Positions 6,204 through 9,692 of a DNA stretch of 9,692 nucleotides are shown here, piece after piece. Source of the DNA: Desulfobulbus_C sp964551175. Its GTDB lineage: Bacteria > Desulfobacterota > Desulfobulbia > Desulfobulbales > Desulfobulbaceae. A program made the translations under genes and the position numbers. The stretch is from positions 1-9,692 of the forward strand of contig CAZKBZ010000097.1 in the NCBI GenBank assembly GCA_964551175.1. Direction: 5' to 3'. Position 1 is the first letter of the stretch; each line of letters opens with the position of its first letter. The notes under the pieces were generated by a model, which searched no databases, was not told the origin of the DNA, and worked only from the letters and a program-made list of their open reading frames with translations.

Positions 6204-7049
6204 ATGGATACCCCTATTGGCCTCATTGCCGGAGGCGGTCAGTTTCCACTGCTGTTTGCGGCTGCAGCAAAAGAACGGGGCCGCAGAGTCATTGCCGTCT
6301 GTCACCAGAACGAGACAGCAGCTGAACTCGTGGACCATGTTGATGCGGCCTGCTGGGTGAAACTTGGTCAGCTGGGCAAGATCATCAGGTTTTTTCACGG
6401 CCGGGGTGTTCAGGAGACCGTGTTCTGCGGTACCATCACAAAAACCCGCATTTTCAAGGATATCCTTCCTGATCTGAAAGGATTATCTCTGTGGAACAAG
6501 ATTGATACCCGGCTTGATGATGCCATCCTGCGGGCGGTTGCCAGCGCTCTGGAGGATGAAGGAATCCGGGTCCTTGCTTCAACCTGTTACCTGGAGCATC
6601 TGTTTTTCCCAAAAGGAGTGTTAACCCGGAAAAGACCATCAGAAGAACAGCTGGAGGACATACATTTCGGCTGGAAGATTGCCCGGGAAGTGGGGCGTCT
6701 TGATATCGGTCAGTGTGTGGTTGTACGGGGTCGGAGTGTGCTGGCGGTTGAAGCCATTGAGGGAACAGATGCTGCCATTAAACGCGGTGGTGAGCTTGCA
6801 GGTTCCGGAGCCGTGGTGGTGAAGTTGAAAAAACCGGGCCAGGATTTTCGTTTTGACCTGCCGGCAACCGGGACGAAAACCATTGAAACACTTGCTGCGG
6901 TAAAAGGTGAGGTGCTGGCTGTAGAGGCAGGCCAGTCACTGATTTTTGATCGAGAAACCATGATTGCTGCAGCTGACCGGGCCGGTATTGTGGTGATCGG
7001 TCTGGAAGAGAGTGAGGCTGGTGAACTTTTCTACCGACCTCCTGCCTGA
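6204..7049 (+). CDS. lpxI: UDP-2,3-diacylglucosamine diphosphatase, LpxI type (DUF1009)
   Basis: LpxI hydrolyses UDP-2,3-diacylglucosamine to lipid X (2,3-diacylglucosamine 1-phosphate) and UMP, the fourth step of lipid A synthesis, in lineages without LpxH. The 281-aa product has family length. Visible motifs are the N-terminal IGLIAGGGQFPLLFA (5-19), VFCGTITKTRIF (73-84), DDAILRAVASALEDEG (105-120), LAST (124-127), DIGQCVVVRGRSVLAVEAIEG (167-187), GTDAAIKRGG (187-196) and KPGQDFRFDLPATG (210-223); an Asp in this last motif is the probable catalytic residue by comparison with Caulobacter LpxI. A TAA immediately precedes the ATG, fixing it as the most upstream start, but no strong Shine-Dalgarno site is seen. 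Before the insertion it would have lain 50 bp after lpxA; it now lies behind the element and may depend on a promoter inside it. It ends 19 bp from the convergent hisHF stop with no terminator hairpin between. Confidence 0.95.
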   Translation: MDTPIGLIAGGGQFPLLFAAAAKERGRRVIAVCHQNETAAELVDHVDAACWVKLGQLGKIIRFFHGRGVQETVFCGTITKTRIFKDILPDLKGLSLWNKIDTRLDDAILRAVASALEDEGIRVLASTCYLEHLFFPKGVLTRKRPSEEQLEDIHFGWKIAREVGRLDIGQCVVVRGRSVLAVEAIEGTDAAIKRGGELAGSGAVVVKLKKPGQDFRFDLPATGTKTIETLAAVKGEVLAVEAGQSLIFDRETMIAAADRAGIVVIGLEESEAGELFYRPPA

Positions 7050-7068
7050 TTCATTTCTGTCTGCACCA

Positions 7069-8643
7069 TTATACAGGCCGGATTTCAACTTTATTCTCCA
7101 AAAACTGTTTCACGGCACCGATCGGCACTTCCTTGCGATGGAAAATCCCAGCTGCCAGTGCTGCTTCGGCCTTTGTTCGGGTGAAGACTTCCAGAAAATG
7201 TTCCGCACTGCCGGCACCGCTGGAGGCGATGACCGGGATGGTGACAGCTTCTTTTACCGCATTGATCAACTCCAGGTCAAAACCTGAATTGGTTCCGTCT
7301 TTATCAATGCAGTTGAGCAGTATTTCACCACCACCCAGCTGTTCGCAGACTCTTGCCAGGGTGACGGCATCAAGATTACGTCCTTCACGGCCGCCCTTGA
7401 TGGTACACTGGTACCAGCAGTATTTTTCACCATTTGGCCCTGGATAGCTGGTTTCAATGACTTCATGTTCTACCGCCCCGGGTCCATCCACGTATACCCT
7501 TCTCGGATCAACGGAAATAACAACGGCCTGGTTGCCGTATACCCTGGCGATCTGTTCTATGGAACTCAGTCCCGAGGCTTTACCGGTCTTCAATACCTCT
7601 TCGACTATAAGTACCGCGTCTGAGCCGATGGAAATTTTGTCCGCACCTGAACGGAAATATTGCGAGGCAACTTCCAGGGCCGAATAGTGTCTGCCGTTGC
7701 GGTCTGTAAAATCCCGGATACCCCCGCCGATTGTCAGAGGGACAAAGACATTTTCCGAGGTTTTTCGCAGGACCTCAAGCATGGGCATATCCTGAAGTGG
7801 AAAATCACGGAACGCGGTGATGTTTAAAAAGGTTATTTCATCCGCCCCCTGGCTGTAATATTCCTGGGCAAGCTGCACCGGCAGACCTAAGTTGCGCACA
7901 TTGCCGTCTTCACGCACGTCATATTGATCACCTTTGGTCACCACCAGGTCGCCCTTGTCGTTTGAGCGGACATCAAGGCAGGCAATGATCCGGCTGGCAA
8001 GTTGTGTGGTCTGCGGGCATTGTTGCGGGATAACTGGTTGGCGACCGGCATCAAGAAAGTTTTCCAGCAGCTTCAGGCCGGCACGGCCGCTTTTCTCCGG
8101 ATGGAACTGGGTGGCAATGATGTTTCCCTTCTGAATCGAGCTGACAAATTCATAGCCGTAATCAGTGGTGGTCAGAACAGTATCGCTGTTGTCAGCTGCA
8201 ACGTGGTAGGAGTGGACAAAATAAAGTTTTTCCTTGCCGGAAAAACCGTTGAAAATTCTTGACGGCTGCTGAACCTTGATCCCGTTCCAGCCGATATGGG
8301 GAACAGACAGTTTTGTGGTAAATCGTTTGACCCGGCCAGGAATAATCCCCAGGCCAGGTTCGTCCGGTGCTTCTTCACTGGAATCAAACAGGGCCTGCAG
8401 GGCAACACAGATGCCCAGAAACGGCCGGTCATCATGCAGGTAGCGCAGGAGCGGCTCAATGAGCTGCTTTTCTCTGAGAATCTGCATCATGGCACCAAAA
8501 TTACCGACCCCGGGAAAGACCAGCCGATCCGCTTTATCAATGTCGGCGGCAGAGTTGACCTGCACAACGGTTTCGCCTAAACTCTCTATGGCATTGATGA
8601 CCGAGCGAACATTGCCGGCACCGTAATCAAGTAAGGTAATCAT
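7069..8643 (-). CDS. hisHF: Fused imidazole glycerol phosphate synthase, glutaminase (HisH) + cyclase (HisF)
   Basis: The single 524-aa protein joins both subunits of the fifth step of histidine synthesis, which converts PRFAR and glutamine-derived ammonia to IGP and AICAR. The HisH part (1-200) shows DYGAGN (6-11), FPGVGNFG (43-50, oxyanion region), the nucleophile Cys79 in LGICVALQ, and His181/Glu183 in QFHPEKSG. A short linker (about 201-217) leads to HisF: IIACLDV with Asp224, TIGGGIRD (304-311), ISVDP with Asp379, GGREGRN (417-423), NCIDKDGTNSG (444-454) and ASSGAGS (473-479). Segments such as DLVVTKGDQYDVRE and YPGPNGEKYCWYQCTIKGG are typical of the fungal/plant HIS7 form, not of stand-alone bacterial HisF. 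No frameshift or stop lies at the junction, so it is a true fusion. There are no other his genes in view. The start is a GTG-free ATG with only a weak AGAGG about 13 bases upstream. Confidence 0.96.
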   Translation of the reverse strand: MITLLDYGAGNVRSVINAIESLGETVVQVNSAADIDKADRLVFPGVGNFGAMMQILREKQLIEPLLRYLHDDRPFLGICVALQALFDSSEEAPDEPGLGIIPGRVKRFTTKLSVPHIGWNGIKVQQPSRIFNGFSGKEKLYFVHSYHVAADNSDTVLTTTDYGYEFVSSIQKGNIIATQFHPEKSGRAGLKLLENFLDAGRQPVIPQQCPQTTQLASRIIACLDVRSNDKGDLVVTKGDQYDVREDGNVRNLGLPVQLAQEYYSQGADEITFLNITAFRDFPLQDMPMLEVLRKTSENVFVPLTIGGGIRDFTDRNGRHYSALEVASQYFRSGADKISIGSDAVLIVEEVLKTGKASGLSSIEQIARVYGNQAVVISVDPRRVYVDGPGAVEHEVIETSYPGPNGEKYCWYQCTIKGGREGRNLDAVTLARVCEQLGGGEILLNCIDKDGTNSGFDLELINAVKEAVTIPVIASSGAGSAEHFLEVFTRTKAEAALAAGIFHRKEVPIGAVKQFLENKVEIRPV

Positions 8644-8780
8644 GGTGAACTGTCCAGCCTCTTGCAGGATTATGTTATCTGATATACTACTTTACGAAAA
8701 GTTGATACTTAGAAAGGATTAACAGACAAGTCAAGATTTAATCCGGAGCCGTAAATCCGGAATTGCATTTTCAAAAAAAT
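8644..8780. promoter_or_regulatory. Divergent hisHF / nucleotidyltransferase promoter region
   Basis: A 137-bp AT-rich spacer. For the rightward gene, TATACT (8683-8688) with TTGCAG (8662-8667) at 15-bp spacing is the best promoter guess. For hisHF, CATAAT (8674-8669, minus) is a possible -10 with no good -35. AAGGA at 8714-8718 is a good ribosome site with no start codon after it. TCCGGA occurs twice, 14 bp apart (8742-8747 and 8756-8761), inside a repeated AATCCGGA. Whether this is an operator is unknown. Confidence 0.35.
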
Positions 8781-9668
8781 ATGCAGGCCATGATACTTGC
8801 TGCCGGATTCGGTACCCGGCTGCGCCCATACACTCTTATTCGGCCTAAGCCCCTGTTTCCGGTTCTCAACGTTCCCCTGCTCCATATATTACTGGATATG
8901 CTTGTGCAGGCCGGATGTGACAGGGTAGTGGTGAACTGTCATTACCTGGCAGTCCAGATCAAGGCAGCGGTTGCAGACAGGCCTGAAGTAATTCTCCAGT
9001 ACGAGCCGGAGATTCTGGGTACGGGCGGCAGCCTTCGCAAGGCTCTGGATCTGTTCACTGATGATCCGGTACTGGTGATGAACGGAGACATTTATCATGA
9101 TGTTGATGTCCGCAGGCTGATGGAGCGCCATGTTGCCAGGGATTATCCCGTGACCATGGTCATGCATGATTATGACCGTTTTAATACTGTCTGCGTCAGA
9201 GACAGCCAGGTTCACGGATTCTCAGCAGCCAGCGGAGATATGCTGGCCTTTACCGGCATTCATGTTCTGGATCGGGAGGTGATAGAACAAATTTCGGACA
9301 GTGGTTTTTACCATATCATTGATCTGTATGAACAGCTTGCTCAAGCCGGTCAGGTCTGCAGCCTGCGGGTGGATGGCTGTTTCTGGCGGGATATCGGTAC
9401 ACCGCAGGATTATCTGGACCTGCATCGGCAACTGCTGACCAGCCGTGCAGCCGATCGATCCGGATGCAGGGACAAAACCGGATCCTGGTGCATCAGTCCA
9501 CAGGCTGTCATAGCAGGTGACGCAGTGTTCGGAAAATGGGGTGCGGTCGGTCCGGGTGTGACTATAGGGGCCGGCTCGCAGTTGACTAACTGTGTCGTGT
9601 GGGAGAACGTTACCATCGGGTCCGGGCAGCAGTTAACGGACATGATAGTCTGCCGTGATGTTGCTTAA
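8781..9668 (+). CDS. Sugar-1-phosphate nucleotidyltransferase, MurU/GlmU/mannose-1-P guanylyltransferase-like
   Basis: The 295-aa product is a nucleotidyl transferase making an NDP-sugar from a sugar 1-phosphate. The Rossmann-like domain (1-225) carries the signature MILAAGFGTRLRPYT (4-18) and RPKPLFPV (21-28), then LGTGGSLRKA (79-88), NGDIYHDVD with metal-binding Asp103, AFTGIHVLD (156-164) and FWRDIGTPQDY (201-211). Hexapeptide repeats of a short left-handed beta-helix occupy 238-290 (ISPQAVIAGDAVFG, VGPGVTIGAGSQL, ENVTIGSGQQL). Its N-terminus resembles Pseudomonas MurU (MurNAc-1-P uridylyltransferase), but MurU lacks the C-terminal helix, and the sugar and nucleotide cannot be fixed from sequence. 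The ATG at 8781 matches the family N-terminus (MurU begins MKAMILAAG); a TTG at 8763 would add six residues. No good ribosome site precedes either. It is divergent from hisHF. Confidence 0.88.
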   Translation: MQAMILAAGFGTRLRPYTLIRPKPLFPVLNVPLLHILLDMLVQAGCDRVVVNCHYLAVQIKAAVADRPEVILQYEPEILGTGGSLRKALDLFTDDPVLVMNGDIYHDVDVRRLMERHVARDYPVTMVMHDYDRFNTVCVRDSQVHGFSAASGDMLAFTGIHVLDREVIEQISDSGFYHIIDLYEQLAQAGQVCSLRVDGCFWRDIGTPQDYLDLHRQLLTSRAADRSGCRDKTGSWCISPQAVIAGDAVFGKWGAVGPGVTIGAGSQLTNCVVWENVTIGSGQQLTDMIVCRDVA

Positions 9669-9692
9669 GGGCACCTTGAAAAATTGCCTTTT
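9667..9692 (+). terminator. Possible weak terminator hairpin at window end
   Basis: AAGGGCA (9667-9673) can pair with TGCCTT (9685-9690) with one bulged G and an 11-base loop, followed by Ts at the window edge. It overlaps the stop codon of the nucleotidyltransferase. The stem is weak and the T-run is cut by the window end, so this is only a suggestion. Confidence 0.27.

Noticed and set aside
7050..7068. Bidirectional terminator between convergent lpxI and hisHF
   Set aside because: Only 19 bp, with no inverted repeat or T-run.

Overview
The window looks like a piece of draft or metagenome-assembled chromosome from a Gram-negative bacterium. It encodes enzymes of lipid A synthesis (lpxD, fabZ, lpxA, lpxI) beside amino-sugar, peptidoglycan, pyrimidine and histidine genes. 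Moderate GC, LpxI rather than LpxH, and a fused hisH-hisF gene suggest a deltaproteobacterium-type lineage (Desulfobacterota, perhaps Desulfobulbales). That placement is inference from gene content only.

Layout. At 1-137 (minus) lies the 5' end of pyrE, running off the left edge. A 254-bp AT-rich divergent promoter region separates it from a rightward cluster: glmS (392-2230), a DUF1343/NamZ-family gene (2261-3436), lpxD (3503-4564), fabZ (4561-5016), lpxA (5099-5899) and lpxI (6204-7049). The cluster moves from glucosamine-6-phosphate (GlmS), the entry to UDP-GlcNAc, to acylation of UDP-GlcNAc (LpxA, LpxD), supply of acyl chains (FabZ), and cleavage of UDP-diacylglucosamine to lipid X (LpxI). 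On the opposite strand, ending 19 bp from lpxI, is a eukaryote-like fused imidazole glycerol phosphate synthase, hisHF (7069-8643). A second divergent promoter region leads to a MurU/GlmU-like sugar nucleotidyltransferase (8781-9668).

The most interesting structure is between lpxA and lpxI. A run of exactly 100 N (5938-6037) lies inside what I read as an insertion sequence. The 8-bp word GGATGATC occurs immediately left of a GTA... end (5894-5901 | 5902) and immediately right of a ...TAC end (6147 | 6148-6155). The two ends form an imperfect inverted repeat (13 of 18). GTAA-type ends and an 8-bp target duplication fit the IS66 family. Removing the element and one duplication restores a 50-bp lpxA-lpxI spacer with a 6-bp-stem palindrome at the insertion point. 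The right end of the element holds two perfect TATAAT hexamers pointing towards lpxI, and an internal second copy of the left-end repeat. The transposase genes are not visible because they would lie in the gap.

I see no CRISPR array, tRNA or rRNA, and no convincing new multi-gene system. The rest is ordinary housekeeping, with a few unusual points: the hisHF fusion, a leaderless-looking NamZ homologue with Gln in the SPEHG-type motif, and a long leader before the nucleotidyltransferase.
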